A DNA stretch of 64,000 bases from an uncultured Lentibacter sp. (lineage in GTDB: Bacteria; Pseudomonadota; Alphaproteobacteria; Rhodobacterales; Rhodobacteraceae). Below are positions 8,525 through 18,505 of the stretch, one piece after another. The DNA lies in contig CANMGT010000006.1 of assembly GCA_947497495.1 (NCBI GenBank), forward strand, positions 62,001 to 126,000. The letters are read 5' to 3'. Numbering within the stretch: position 1 is the stretch's first letter; every line of letters begins with the position of its first letter. The translations under genes were made by a program, and so were the position numbers. A model generated the notes under the pieces. That model did no database searches and had not been told where the DNA came from. It was given only the letters and a program-made list of their open reading frames with translations.

Positions 8525-9718
8525 ATGAATATCCATGAATACCAAGCGAAGGCTCTTCTTCGCTCATACGGCGCACCAGTTTCAGACGGCCGCGTTGTTC
8601 TTAAGGCAGAAGACGCCAAAACAGCCGCAGGCGAAATGGACGGCCCCCTCTGGGTTGTCAAAGCGCAAATCCACGCAGGTGGCCGCGGCAAAGGCAAATT
8701 CAAAGAAGCCGACGCGGGCGAAGCCGGCGGTGTGCGCCTTGCCAAGTCAGTTGCCGAAGCGGCAGAAGAAGCCAAGCGCATGTTGGGGCGCACTCTGGTC
8801 ACGCACCAGACGGGCCCGGCTGGCAAGCAAGTCAACCGCATCTACATCGAAGATGGTTCAGGCATCGAGACAGAAATGTATCTCGCGCTTCTCGTTGATC
8901 GCCAGACATCACGCATCTCGTTTGTTTGCTCTACAGAGGGCGGCATGGACATCGAAGAGGTTGCAGCCGCAACTCCTGAGAAGATCCTCAGCTTCTCTGT
9001 CGATCCGGCCACAGGCTACCAAGCCTTCCACGGCCGCCGCATCGCCTTCTCGCTCGGCCTCAAGGGCGCGCAAGTCAAGCAGTGCGTTGCGCTGATGAGC
9101 CTCCTCTACAAAGCTTTCCTCGAGAAAGACATGGAGATGCTCGAGATCAACCCGCTGATCGTTACCGACAAGGGTGATCTCAAGGTTCTCGACGCCAAAG
9201 TCAGCTTTGACGGCAACGCGATCTACCGCCACGCCGACATCGCCGAGCTGCGCGACACCACCGAAGAAGACCCGAAAGAACTTGAGGCCAGCAAGTATGA
9301 CCTCAACTACATCGCGCTCGACGGTGAAATCGGTTGCATGGTCAACGGCGCGGGCCTTGCCATGGCGACGATGGACATCATCAAACTCTACGGTGCCGAG
9401 CCAGCCAACTTCCTCGACGTGGGCGGCGGCGCAACCAAAGAGAAAGTCACCGAAGCTTTCAAGATCATCACCTCTGATCCACAGGTCAAAGGCATCCTCG
9501 TCAACATCTTCGGCGGCATCATGCGCTGTGATGTGATCGCCGAGGGCGTTGTTGCCGCGGTGAAAGAAGTTGGCTTGCAAGTTCCTCTCGTTGTCCGCCT
9601 CGAAGGCACCAACGTGGAAGAAGGCAAAGCGATCATCAACAACAGTGACGTTGACGTTATCGCCGCTGACGACCTCAAGGATGGCGCCCAGAAGATCGTA
9701 AAAGCGGTTAAGGGGTAA
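8525..9718 (+). CDS. sucC: Succinyl-CoA synthetase (ADP-forming) beta subunit
   Basis: 397 residues, normal length. With SucD it converts succinyl-CoA to succinate with formation of ATP or GTP. The ATP-grasp N-terminus [16 protein letters not shown] fixes the start at 8525; an in-frame ATG at 8468 adds a tail not typical of the family. The GGRGKGKF segment (about 53-60) and EINPLIV and [15 protein letters not shown] segments are conserved. It leads the suc operon; a small exported protein gene lies between it and sucD. Confidence 0.97.
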   Translation: MNIHEYQAKALLRSYGAPVSDGRVVLKAEDAKTAAGEMDGPLWVVKAQIHAGGRGKGKFKEADAGEAGGVRLAKSVAEAAEEAKRMLGRTLVTHQTGPAGKQVNRIYIEDGSGIETEMYLALLVDRQTSRISFVCSTEGGMDIEEVAAATPEKILSFSVDPATGYQAFHGRRIAFSLGLKGAQVKQCVALMSLLYKAFLEKDMEMLEINPLIVTDKGDLKVLDAKVSFDGNAIYRHADIAELRDTTEEDPKELEASKYDLNYIALDGEIGCMVNGAGLAMATMDIIKLYGAEPANFLDVGGGATKEKVTEAFKIITSDPQVKGILVNIFGGIMRCDVIAEGVVAAVKEVGLQVPLVVRLEGTNVEEGKAIINNSDVDVIAADDLKDGAQKIVKAVKG

Positions 9719-9727
9719 GGCTTGAGG

Positions 9728-10288
9728 ATGAAGCTCGTGCGTCTACAGTCTATTGTCATAGCTATCGCTCTATCAGCGTCGCCGCTTTTGGCTGGCGGCT
9801 CTGAGAGAGCGGCCAATAGCTTGGCAAAGCACTTTGGACAAACGTGTCTGCACTATGCGCCGAACGTGGAAACGATCGTGAAAGGTGCCGCAGCTCTCAG
9901 TCTCACACATGTGTCAGACGGCCCTTACAGCATGTTTGAGGCAATCTACGGCTTGAAAGCTACAAACGGTGAAGGCGTAACCTTTGAAGGCAAGACCCGT
10001 GAGGGCGTCGGCTTTGAGTTGCATGTCACAGTTTTTGACCAAGCCGGAGAACGCTTTTACGGCTGCGCGATTGGAAGCCCCGAGATTTCAAGCCAAGACC
10101 TTAAGGCTGCGATCACGAAACTCTATGGTTTTCCCGGAGAGCCGATCGTCAATGTGATGCAGCCTTCTTTGCATCATCGCATGTGGAACTTTGGAAGCAC
10201 CGATGACCCACAGTACTTCATCCTGATAGGACATCCCGATGCCACTCAACCGACAGCAATGATCGGAAACTTTGGCAAGAAACGATAG
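9728..10288 (+). CDS. Exported protein of unknown function between sucC and sucD
   Basis: About 186 residues with a signal peptide ([23 protein letters not shown]) and two Cys in the mature part ([15 protein letters not shown]). It starts 9 bp after the sucC stop and ends 79 bp before sucD, in the same direction, so it is carried on the suc transcript. Aromatic, glycine-rich segments suggest a small periplasmic beta-domain. I do not recognise the family. A periplasmic product inside a TCA operon is unexpected. Confidence 0.78.
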   Translation: MKLVRLQSIVIAIALSASPLLAGGSERAANSLAKHFGQTCLHYAPNVETIVKGAAALSLTHVSDGPYSMFEAIYGLKATNGEGVTFEGKTREGVGFELHVTVFDQAGERFYGCAIGSPEISSQDLKAAITKLYGFPGEPIVNVMQPSLHHRMWNFGSTDDPQYFILIGHPDATQPTAMIGNFGKKR

Positions 10289-10367
10289 AGACTTGGCTCA
10301 GACGCCGATCGAGAAACAAAGAATTCAACGACATGCACTTCGCATGCCAAATTAGGAGAAAGCCAAA

Positions 10368-11249
10368 ATGGCAGTCCTCGTAGACGAAAACACAAAAGTA
10401 ATTTGCCAAGGCCTCACAGGCTCGCAGGGCACATTCCACACCGAACAGGCGATCGCTTACGGCACCAAAATGGTCGGCGGCGTAACACCGGGCAAGGGCG
10501 GCACGACGCACCTTGACCTGCCGGTTTACAACTCGGTTCACGAAGCGATGCACGTGACAGAAGCCAACGCTTCCGTCATCTACGTGCCTCCGCCCTTCGC
10601 GGCGGACTCGATCCTTGAAGCGATTGATGCGGAAATGCCGCTGATCGTTTGCATCACCGAAGGCATCCCTGTCTTGGATATGATGCGCGTCCAGCGCGCG
10701 CTTGAAGGCAGCAAGTCACGCCTCATCGGGCCAAACTGCCCCGGTGTTATCACGCCAGACGCCTGCAAGATCGGCATCATGCCGGGCCACATCCACATGC
10801 GCGGCTCTTGCGGCGTTGTCTCGCGCTCAGGCACGCTGACATACGAAGCGGTTAAGCAAACAACTGACTTGGGCCTCGGCCAGTCGTCAGCTGTCGGCAT
10901 CGGCGGCGACCCTATTAAGGGCACCGAGCACATCGACGTGCTCAACATGTTCCTTGATGACGACGAAACACACTCAATGATCATGATCGGTGAAATCGGC
11001 GGCTCAGCCGAAGAAGAAGCAGCCGAGTTCTTGGCCGAGCAGAAGAAGAAGGGCCGTTGGAAGCCAACAGCCGGCTTCATCGCGGGCCGCACAGCCCCTC
11101 CCGGCCGTCGTATGGGCCACGCTGGTGCAATCGTCGCCGGTGGCAAAGGTGGTGCGGAAGACAAGATCGAAGCCATGCGCAAAGCCGGCATCATCGTCGC
11201 CGACAGCCCAGCCACACTCGGCGAAGCCGTGATCGAAGCGATCGGCTGA
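10368..11249 (+). CDS. sucD: Succinyl-CoA synthetase alpha subunit
   Basis: 293 residues. The CoA-binding start ([22 protein letters not shown]), [11 protein letters not shown] segment, GPNCPGVI and the phospho-His loop GHAGAIV near residue 250 are all present. A strong AGGAG site lies 11 nt before the ATG. It partners SucC encoded 650 bp upstream. Confidence 0.97.
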   Translation: MAVLVDENTKVICQGLTGSQGTFHTEQAIAYGTKMVGGVTPGKGGTTHLDLPVYNSVHEAMHVTEANASVIYVPPPFAADSILEAIDAEMPLIVCITEGIPVLDMMRVQRALEGSKSRLIGPNCPGVITPDACKIGIMPGHIHMRGSCGVVSRSGTLTYEAVKQTTDLGLGQSSAVGIGGDPIKGTEHIDVLNMFLDDDETHSMIMIGEIGGSAEEEAAEFLAEQKKKGRWKPTAGFIAGRTAPPGRRMGHAGAIVAGGKGGAEDKIEAMRKAGIIVADSPATLGEAVIEAIG

Positions 11250-11253
11250 TAAA

Positions 11254-12009
11254 ATGAACGAGCGCCAACATCAAATCGCGAACTATTCTACTGCGTTTGC
11301 GTTGGCGCTCGTTTTGTCCTTCTTCGGCACGCTTGCCTCTGCCCTCGACATGAGCCCGCTCAAGGGTGTCACTTGGGGCAGCGGCAACAAGAACCTCGTG
11401 GTTATCCTGCATGGTGATGGCGGCACAGGCCGCTATGACGGCTATGCCGCCTCGCTGGCCAAAGCCGCAAAAGGCACCACAGTTGTCACCCTCACGCGCC
11501 CCGCGTTTCGCGGCCGCACAGGCGGCAGCCCCGGCAACAACGGCCAGAAAGACCACTACACAAAGCGCAACAACAAGCTTTTGGCGCAGTCGCTGGCAAC
11601 CATGAAGAAGTCGCTTGGCGCAAAGCGGTTGATCGTGGTCGGCCACTCTGGCGGCTCGGGCCAGCTTGGAACCGTCGTTGGAGCCTATCCCGGCATCGTC
11701 GATGTGGCCATTCTTGCGGCCTGCCCTTGCGATGTGCCCAACTGGCGCGTGCACCGTCGCGGCAGAAACCAATGGACGCAAAGCCAGTCGCCCCACAAGT
11801 TTGCGCACAAGGTGCCACGCTCAACCAAAGTCTACGCTGTAAGCTTCCAAGGGGATCGCAACACAAAGCCGGTCTTTGCGGAGACTTACTACCAAATAGC
11901 CAAAGCCGCGGGTGTAAACATTTCGTTTAGCGCACCCGCAGGCGGCAGCCACAGCTGGAGCGACTACGCACCAGTTGTTGATAAATACATACGTCAAAAT
12001 CTGCGATAG
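11254..12009 (+). CDS. Secreted alpha/beta-hydrolase
   Basis: 251 residues with an N-terminal hydrophobic export signal (about residues 13-31, ending TLASA). The fold is shown by VVILHGDGGTG (oxyanion region), the nucleophile elbow VVGHSGGSGQ (Ser about residue 131) and a late GGSHSW that can supply the catalytic His. It starts 4 bp after sucD and ends 21 bp before sucA, so it belongs to the suc operon. The substrate is unknown; a periplasmic esterase or peptidase is likely. Confidence 0.82.
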   Translation: MNERQHQIANYSTAFALALVLSFFGTLASALDMSPLKGVTWGSGNKNLVVILHGDGGTGRYDGYAASLAKAAKGTTVVTLTRPAFRGRTGGSPGNNGQKDHYTKRNNKLLAQSLATMKKSLGAKRLIVVGHSGGSGQLGTVVGAYPGIVDVAILAACPCDVPNWRVHRRGRNQWTQSQSPHKFAHKVPRSTKVYAVSFQGDRNTKPVFAETYYQIAKAAGVNISFSAPAGGSHSWSDYAPVVDKYIRQNLR

Positions 12010-12030
12010 CGGCCAAACAGAGGTGCCCCA

Positions 12031-14991
12031 ATGACAGACCTTCCCTCAAACGACCAGCAACATGCCTCTTCCTTCATGCAGGGGCACAATGCCGAATATC
12101 TGGAGCAGCTTTACGGGCAGTATGCCTCTGACCCAGCCTCGGTTGACGACGCCTGGCGCGCCTTTTTCGCTGATCTGGGCGATGCCGAGCTTGACGTAAA
12201 AGCCGAAGCGACAGGCCCGAGCTGGGCGCGCGGCGACTGGCCGCCAATGCCGCATGATGACCTCACTCAAGCGCTGACAGGCGAATGGGTTGAGACAGAG
12301 GCCTCAGCCGCCACCGACAAGATCAAAAAGGGTGCTGCGAAAGCTGGTGCTGGTGTCTCGGAAGAGGCCGTGCGCCAAGCCGTGCTCGACAGTATCCGCG
12401 CGTTGATGATCATCCGCGCCTACCGCATCCGTGGCCACCTTGTCGCTGACCTTGACCCGTTGGGCATGCGCGACGCCACGCCCCACCCCGAGCTTGACCC
12501 GAAATCATACGGCTTCACCGAGGCTGACATGGACCGCCCGATCTTTATCGACAAAGTCCTTGGCCTTGATTTCGCGACCATGCGTCAGATTATGGACATC
12601 GTGAAGCGCACTTACACAGGCACGTTTGCCCTGCAGTATATGCACATTTCCAATCCCGAAGAAGCGGGCTGGCTGAAAGAGCGTATCGAAGGCTACGACA
12701 AAGAGATCAGTTTCACGCGCGAAGGCCGCAAAGCCATCCTCAACAAGATGGTTGAGGCGGAAGGCTTCGAGAAATTCCTGCACGTCAAATACATGGGCAC
12801 CAAGCGCTTCGGCCTTGATGGTGGCGAAAGCCTCATTCCGGCGATGGAGCAAGTCATCAAACGCGGCGGCGCGCTCGGGATCAAAGAGATCGTCATCGGC
12901 ATGCCACACCGTGGCCGCCTCAACATCCTCGCCAACGTGATGGCCAAGCCTTACCGCGCGATCTTCAACGAGTTTCAGGGCGGCAGCTTCAAGCCGGAAG
13001 ATGTCGACGGATCAGGCGATGTGAAATATCACCTCGGCGCAAGTTCCGACCGCAGCTTTGACGGCAACAATGTGCACCTCTCGCTCACAGCCAACCCCTC
13101 ACACCTTGAGGCGGTAAACCCGGTTGTGCTTGGCAAGGTACGTGCCAAGCAAGACCAGCTCGGCGACACCGAGCGCAGTCAGGTCATGGCGATCTTGCTG
13201 CACGGCGATGCAGCCTTTGCGGGCCAGGGTGTTGTGGCCGAAGGCTTCGGCCTCTCGGGCCTCAAGGGCCACAAGACAGGCGGTACGATGCACATTGTCG
13301 TCAACAACCAGATCGGCTTTACGACGGCACCGCACTTCAGCCGCTCCTCGCCCTACCCGACAGATATCGCGCTGATGGTCGAAGCGCCGATCTTCCACGT
13401 CAATGGCGACGATCCTGAAGCCGTGGTGCACGCCGCGCGCGTCGCAACAGAGTTCCGCCAGAAGTTCCACAAAGACGTCGTGATCGACATCTTCTGCTAC
13501 CGCCGGTTTGGCCACAACGAGGGCGACGAGCCCATGTTCACCAACCCGATCATGTACAAAAAGATCAAGACACATAAGACAACCCTCAGCCTTTACACCC
13601 AGACGCTGGTGAAAGACGGGCTTATCCCCGAAGGCGAGATCGAAGACATGAAAGCGGCGTTTCAAGCGCATCTGTCTGAAGAGTTCGAGGCTGGCAAAGA
13701 CTACAAGCCAAACAAGGCCGACTGGCTTGATGGCAAGTGGTCACACCTCAACCGTGACAAGGAAGAATACCAGCGCGGCGAAACAGCTATCGCGCCAGAA
13801 ACCTTCGCTGAAATCGGCACCGCCCTTTCGACAGTTCCGGCGGGTGTGCCGATCCACAAAACCGTTAGCCGCTTGCTTGAAACCAAGGCAAAAATGTTCG
13901 AAAGCGGTGAAGGCATCGACTGGGCAACAGGCGAAGCGCTGGCCTTCGGCTCGCTTCTCACCGAGGGCTACCCTGTCCGCCTGTCGGGCCAGGACGCAAC
14001 CCGCGGCACCTTTAGCCAGCGTCACTCCGGTATCATCAACCAAGACACCGAAGAGCGCTACTACCCGCTCAACAACATCCGCGCGGGCCAGTCGCAATAT
14101 GAAGTGATCGACAGCATGCTCTCCGAGTACGCGGTGCTTGGCTTTGAATACGGCTTCTCGCTTGCCGAGCCAAACGCGCTGACGCTTTGGGAGGCCCAGT
14201 TTGGCGACTTCGCCAACGGTGCGCAGATCATGTTTGACCAGTTCATCTCCTCAGGCGAAAGCAAATGGCTGCGCATGTCGGGCCTGACGGTGCTGCTGCC
14301 GCACGGCTATGAGGGCCAAGGCCCCGAGCACTCTTCAGCCCGCCTTGAGCGCTTCTTGCAGCAATGTGGCCAGGACAACTGGATCGTCGCGAACTGCACA
14401 ACACCTGCCAACTACTTCCACATCCTGCGTCGCCAGTTGCACCGCACCTTCCGCAAACCGCTGATCCTGATGACGCCAAAGTCGCTTCTGCGCCACAAGG
14501 CCGCCGTCAGCAAAGCCGAAGAGTTCACAACCGGCTCAAGCTTTCACCGCGTGCTCTGGGACGACGCCCAATACGGCAACTCGGACACCAAGCTCGCGCC
14601 AGACAACAAGATCAAACGTGTCGTCATGTGCTCCGGCAAAGTCTACTACGACCTGCTGGAAGAGCGTGATGCGCGTGGCATCAACGACATCTACCTGATG
14701 CGCGTCGAGCAGTTCTACCCGTTCCCGGCCCAATCTGCCGTGAGCGAGCTCAGCCGCTTCAAAAACGCCGAAGTCGTCTGGTGTCAGGAAGAGCCCAAAA
14801 ACCAGGGGGCCTGGACATTCATCGAGCCAAACATCGAATGGGTCTTGGGCCGCATCAACGCCAAACATGGCCGCCCAGCATACGCTGGCCGCGCCGCAAG
14901 TGCCTCGCCCGCAACCGGCCTTGCCTCCAATCACAAAGCACAACAAGCCGCCCTCGTTGACGAGGCGCTCACACTTAAGAAGGGGAAGTAA
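12031..14991 (+). CDS. sucA: 2-oxoglutarate dehydrogenase E1 component
   Basis: 986 residues, typical length. It is the thiamine-diphosphate-dependent decarboxylase of the 2-oxoglutarate dehydrogenase complex. The N-terminal SFMQGHNAEYLEQLYGQYASD contacts the core, followed by ISNPEE, the FLHVKYMGTKRFGLDGGES segment, GMPHRGRLN and the TPP motif around GDAAFAGQG ... NNQIGFTT. The C-terminal half carries the transketolase-like pyrimidine-binding domain with RLSGQDATRGTFSQRH. It is followed after 3 bp by sucB. Confidence 0.98.
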   Translation: MTDLPSNDQQHASSFMQGHNAEYLEQLYGQYASDPASVDDAWRAFFADLGDAELDVKAEATGPSWARGDWPPMPHDDLTQALTGEWVETEASAATDKIKKGAAKAGAGVSEEAVRQAVLDSIRALMIIRAYRIRGHLVADLDPLGMRDATPHPELDPKSYGFTEADMDRPIFIDKVLGLDFATMRQIMDIVKRTYTGTFALQYMHISNPEEAGWLKERIEGYDKEISFTREGRKAILNKMVEAEGFEKFLHVKYMGTKRFGLDGGESLIPAMEQVIKRGGALGIKEIVIGMPHRGRLNILANVMAKPYRAIFNEFQGGSFKPEDVDGSGDVKYHLGASSDRSFDGNNVHLSLTANPSHLEAVNPVVLGKVRAKQDQLGDTERSQVMAILLHGDAAFAGQGVVAEGFGLSGLKGHKTGGTMHIVVNNQIGFTTAPHFSRSSPYPTDIALMVEAPIFHVNGDDPEAVVHAARVATEFRQKFHKDVVIDIFCYRRFGHNEGDEPMFTNPIMYKKIKTHKTTLSLYTQTLVKDGLIPEGEIEDMKAAFQAHLSEEFEAGKDYKPNKADWLDGKWSHLNRDKEEYQRGETAIAPETFAEIGTALSTVPAGVPIHKTVSRLLETKAKMFESGEGIDWATGEALAFGSLLTEGYPVRLSGQDATRGTFSQRHSGIINQDTEERYYPLNNIRAGQSQYEVIDSMLSEYAVLGFEYGFSLAEPNALTLWEAQFGDFANGAQIMFDQFISSGESKWLRMSGLTVLLPHGYEGQGPEHSSARLERFLQQCGQDNWIVANCTTPANYFHILRRQLHRTFRKPLILMTPKSLLRHKAAVSKAEEFTTGSSFHRVLWDDAQYGNSDTKLAPDNKIKRVVMCSGKVYYDLLEERDARGINDIYLMRVEQFYPFPAQSAVSELSRFKNAEVVWCQEEPKNQGAWTFIEPNIEWVLGRINAKHGRPAYAGRAASASPATGLASNHKAQQAALVDEALTLKKGK

Positions 14992-14994
14992 CCC

Positions 14995-16473
14995 ATGACA
15001 GAAGTCCGCGTTCCAACGCTTGGCGAAAGCGTAACCGAAGCCACAGTGGCCACATGGTTCAAAAAACCCGGTGACGCTGTCGCCGCTGACGAAATGCTCT
15101 GCGAGCTTGAGACAGACAAGGTGACAGTCGAAGTGTCCGCCCCTACTGCGGGCACCATGGGCGAGATCGTTGCCGCCGAAGGCGACACAGTCGGCGTTGA
15201 CGCGCTACTGGCGACAATCACAGAGGGCGAAGGCGCAGCGCCTGCCCCTGCCGCCGCCAAAGCCGCGCCAGCCGCCGCATCTGAGGCTGGGGCCGCTGTT
15301 GATGTTATGGTGCCATCTCTCGGCGAAAGCGTCGCCGAGGCCACTGTTTCAACATGGTTCAAAGCCGTCGGCGACACCGTCGCCCAAGACGAAATGCTCT
15401 GCGAGCTTGAAACCGACAAAGTCAGCGTCGAAGTGCCCGCCCCCGCCGCAGGCACGCTCACCGAGATCCTCGCGCCCGAAGGCACAACCGTGGATGCCGC
15501 CGCTAAACTTGCGGTCATCTCCTCAGGCTCAGGTGCCGCAGCAGTAGCTCCGGCCGCCGCCGCGCCAGCGCCCGCCGCGGCCAGCGGTGATGTGAAAAAC
15601 GCGCCGTCCGCCGAAAAGCTGATGGCCGAAAAAGGTATCAACGCCGCCAATGTGCAAGGCACAGGCAAAGACGGCCGCATCATGAAGGAAGACGTTATGA
15701 AAGCAGGATCAGCCCCAGCAGCACCTGCCCCCGCCGCGCAAGCGCCCCGCGCGCCTGTGTCTGCTGACGACGCCTCCCGCGAAGAACGCGTGAAAATGAC
15801 ACGCCTGCGCCAGACAATCGCCCGTCGCCTCAAAGAGGCGCAAAACACCGCCGCGATGCTGACAACATACAACGAAGTCGACATGTCCGCCGTGATGGCC
15901 CTGCGCAACCAATACAAAGGCGAATTCGAGAAAAAGCACGGCGTGCGCCTCGGCTTTATGTCCTTCTTCACCAAGGCCTGCGTGCACGCCCTCAAAGAAG
16001 TGCCTGAAGTCAACGCCGAGATCGACGGAACAGACGTCGTTTACAAAAACTTCGTCCACATGGGCGTTGCGGCTGGCACGCCAACAGGCCTCGTTGTCCC
16101 TGTCATCCGTGATGCCGACGCGATGAGCTTTGCAGACATCGAGAAAGCCATTGGCGAAAAGGGCCGCCGCGCCCGTGACGGCAAGCTCTCCATGGCTGAA
16201 ATGCAAGGCGGCACGTTCACCATCTCCAACGGTGGTGTCTACGGCTCGCTGATGTCCTCGCCGATCCTCAACCCGCCACAATCAGGCATCCTCGGCATGC
16301 ACAAAATCCAGGATCGCCCGGTTGCCATCAACGGTGAAGTTGTGATCCGCCCGATGATGTATCTCGCCCTGTCCTACGACCACCGCGTCGTTGACGGCAA
16401 AGGCGCGGTCACCTTCCTCGTGCGCGTCAAAGAAGCGCTGGAAGACCCGCAGCGCCTGCTGATGGATCTGTAA
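14995..16473 (+). CDS. sucB: Dihydrolipoyl succinyltransferase (E2) with two lipoyl domains
   Basis: 492 residues. Two lipoyl domains are present in tandem (about residues 2-77 and 102-178), with lipoyl-lysines K42 and K142 in identical ELETDKV motifs, separated by Ala/Pro-rich linkers. A peripheral-subunit-binding domain follows ([11 protein letters not shown] ... GRIMKEDV, about 203-232). The catalytic domain ends with [14 protein letters not shown]. coli SucB has one lipoyl domain. The two domain copies are exactly 300 bp apart and share a 23-nt identical stretch (15088 and 15388). Confidence 0.97.
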   Translation: MTEVRVPTLGESVTEATVATWFKKPGDAVAADEMLCELETDKVTVEVSAPTAGTMGEIVAAEGDTVGVDALLATITEGEGAAPAPAAAKAAPAAASEAGAAVDVMVPSLGESVAEATVSTWFKAVGDTVAQDEMLCELETDKVSVEVPAPAAGTLTEILAPEGTTVDAAAKLAVISSGSGAAAVAPAAAAPAPAAASGDVKNAPSAEKLMAEKGINAANVQGTGKDGRIMKEDVMKAGSAPAAPAPAAQAPRAPVSADDASREERVKMTRLRQTIARRLKEAQNTAAMLTTYNEVDMSAVMALRNQYKGEFEKKHGVRLGFMSFFTKACVHALKEVPEVNAEIDGTDVVYKNFVHMGVAAGTPTGLVVPVIRDADAMSFADIEKAIGEKGRRARDGKLSMAEMQGGTFTISNGGVYGSLMSSPILNPPQSGILGMHKIQDRPVAINGEVVIRPMMYLALSYDHRVVDGKGAVTFLVRVKEALEDPQRLLMDL

Positions 16474-16502
16474 AGAAAGCCTCACAGCTTTCTTATCGTA
16501 CC

Positions 16503-16536
16503 AAATATCCCGGGGGTCCGGGGGCAGCGCCCCCGG
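16503..16536. repeat. GC-rich hairpin repeat after sucB
   Basis: AAATATCCCGGGGGTCC leads into a perfect hairpin CCGGGGGC-AGC-GCCCCCGG (16518-16536). A related unit lies at 30127. It falls between sucB and the glycosyltransferase gene and may terminate or process the sucAB message, but has no T-run. Confidence 0.65.
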
Positions 16537-16569
16537 TCCTCCACTTCAAATTAGGGCCACCGCTCCAAT

Positions 16570-17538
16570 ATGAACGCCACCGCTCCCCATACGGCCCTCG
16601 CGGCTGCCATGCGCAACGAAGGCCCCTACCTTCTGGAGTGGATCGCCTATCACCGTGTGATCGGCTTTGAGCATGTCATCATCACCACCAACGCCTGCAC
16701 CGACGGCTCCGATACGCTGCTTGCCGCCCTCGGTGCCCGCGGCATCGTCACCCATTTTGACCAGCACGTCCCAAAAGGCGCAGCCGCGCAAGACGGCGCC
16801 ATGCGCCTCACCTTTGCGCATCTTGCCACAACAGATGCAGACTGGCTCTGCCACATCGACAGCGACGAGTTTCTCAACATCCGCGCCGGTGCTGGCCGCC
16901 TGCCCGACCTGTTCAAAGCCGCAGGAGAAGAGGCCGATGTCATCGCCCTGCCGTGGTTCATGTTCGGCACATCCGGCCACAGCGCCCGCACCCTGCCGAT
17001 CCTGCCAAACTTCACCCGCTGCGCCGCAGACATCCCCGAAGAAACCACCAAATACAAATCCTTGTTCCGCTGGCAAAAGTTCGGCCACGCCGATGATCAC
17101 CGTCCGGTTGACCCGAAACACGACGATATCCGCGTTGTCAGCGCCGCAGGCAAATCGCTTGGCAGCAACTTAGAGAGCGCCTCCAAGCGCCGCAAATACC
17201 GCCCCCACAGACGCGCCGTCGCCCCTGAAGCTGCCGTGCTCAACCACTACGCCACGCGCGCCAGCGATGACTTTCTGATGAAAAATCACCGTGGCGACGG
17301 GCAAGGCAACCCCTCGAAGAAATACTACCTCGGCTCGAAGTGGCACAGCATCGCTAACCAGAACGCCGATCAAGACCACAGCATCCTGCGCCATTGGCCC
17401 GCCACGCAGGCCCTCCTTGCCGAGTGGCGCAGCGACGCCACGATCGCAGCGCTGGAGAACGCCTGCCTCGCCGCCGACAGCGAAAACCGCGCCAAAGTGC
17501 TCACAGTCGAGGCCCGCGCCCGCTGGACAGTGTCATGA
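16570..17538 (+). CDS. Glycosyltransferase family 2-like protein
   Basis: 322 residues. The start ALAAAMRNEGPYLLEWIAYHRVIGFEHVII is the hallmark of the GT2/GT92-like group, followed by NACTDGSD and the metal/nucleotide motif WLCHIDSDEFL (DSD, about residue 98-100). Later conserved segments include KSLFR and LNHYATRASDDFLMKNHRGDG. It should transfer a sugar to an envelope or exopolysaccharide acceptor. It begins a three-gene ATGA-coupled cassette set between sucB and lpd. Confidence 0.87.
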   Translation: MNATAPHTALAAAMRNEGPYLLEWIAYHRVIGFEHVIITTNACTDGSDTLLAALGARGIVTHFDQHVPKGAAAQDGAMRLTFAHLATTDADWLCHIDSDEFLNIRAGAGRLPDLFKAAGEEADVIALPWFMFGTSGHSARTLPILPNFTRCAADIPEETTKYKSLFRWQKFGHADDHRPVDPKHDDIRVVSAAGKSLGSNLESASKRRKYRPHRRAVAPEAAVLNHYATRASDDFLMKNHRGDGQGNPSKKYYLGSKWHSIANQNADQDHSILRHWPATQALLAEWRSDATIAALENACLAADSENRAKVLTVEARARWTVS

Positions 17539-18089
17539 TGCGCCGCCTGACTGCCATACTCGCGGCCCTCGCGCTCGGCGCCCTCGCCGCCGTTGCCTAC
17601 ACCAAGCTCATGGCGCGCATCGGATCGGGCACCCCGCCCGCCATGGCCGCCACCTCCGAGCAGGCCGATGAGATCATCGTGCAAAAAGACGCCCGCGAAA
17701 TGCAGCTGATGCGCGACGGGCAGGTCATTGCCCGCTATGATATCTCGCTCGGCGCCAGCCCCAAAGGCCACAAGCGCGAGGAAGGCGACGAGAAGACACC
17801 CGAAGGCACCTACGCAATCGACTGGCGCAACCAGAACTCTGTCGCGCACCTCAGCCTGCACATCTCCTATCCCAACCCCGAAGACGCAGCCGCAGCCGAA
17901 GCGCGCGGCACAAGCCCCGGCGGCCAGATCATGATTCACGGCCTGCCAAACGGCTGGGGTGTATTCGGCCGCCTGCATTTGCTCTATGATTGGACAAACG
18001 GCTGCGTCGCCGTCACCAACGCTCAAATGCGCGAAATCTGGTCGCTGGTGCCAGACGGAACGCCGATAACGATAGTGGAAAGCTCATGA
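17535..18089 (+). CDS. L,D-transpeptidase (YkuD domain)
   Basis: About 184 residues from the ATG at 17535, which overlaps the stop of the glycosyltransferase gene (ATGA). A membrane anchor or signal occupies residues 2-25. The YkuD domain shows HISYP, IMIHGLPNGWGVFGRLHL and DWTNGCVAVTN, with the catalytic Cys in NGC and His in MIHG. Such enzymes cross-link peptidoglycan or attach proteins to it in the periplasm. The context with a glycosyltransferase suggests envelope remodelling. Confidence 0.9.
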   Translation: MMRRLTAILAALALGALAAVAYTKLMARIGSGTPPAMAATSEQADEIIVQKDAREMQLMRDGQVIARYDISLGASPKGHKREEGDEKTPEGTYAIDWRNQNSVAHLSLHISYPNPEDAAAAEARGTSPGGQIMIHGLPNGWGVFGRLHLLYDWTNGCVAVTNAQMREIWSLVPDGTPITIVESS

Positions 18090-18475
18090 CGTCAGAACTT
18101 ACAGTCCTCGCTCTCTCCGGCCTGCTGCTCGTGGCGCAGTTTAGCCTCTACTCGGCGCTGTCTATCCGGCAAGTTGGCCCCAAAAAGGCCGCTGGCCCGC
18201 GCGACAATGCCATCACGCTGACAGGCACAGCAGGGCGCGCCCAACGCGCGATGAACAACCAGTTTGAAGGGCTGATCTTGTTCACCCTCGCGGTTGTCGT
18301 CGTCACGCTTGGCGAGGCCACCTCAGGATTCACCGCCGCCTGTGCATGGGTCTATCTGGCCGCGCGCATCGCTTACTGGCCCGCCTACCTGCTCGGCCTC
18401 GCCCCATGGCGCTCGCTGGTCTGGTTTGTCGGCCTGCTCGCTTCAACATTCATGATCCTCGCTGCGCTGTTCTAG
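18086..18475 (+). CDS. MAPEG family membrane protein
   Basis: 129 residues from the ATG at 18086, again overlapping the previous stop as ATGA. Four hydrophobic helices and the signature RAQRAMNNQFEGLILFTLAV (about residues 51-70) identify the MAPEG superfamily of small membrane enzymes related to glutathione transferases. The bacterial members are mostly uncharacterised. Last gene of the cassette; 30 bp before lpd. Confidence 0.88.
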   Translation: MTSELTVLALSGLLLVAQFSLYSALSIRQVGPKKAAGPRDNAITLTGTAGRAQRAMNNQFEGLILFTLAVVVVTLGEATSGFTAACAWVYLAARIAYWPAYLLGLAPWRSLVWFVGLLASTFMILAALF

Positions 18476-18505
18476 GGCGCCGCTTATACAAAAGGAGCCA
18501 ACACC

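Noticed and set aside
14931..16013. 360-residue reverse-strand open frame opposite sucB
   Set aside because: Low-complexity Ser/Ala product caused by GC3 bias and the Ala/Pro linkers of sucB; sucB is certain.
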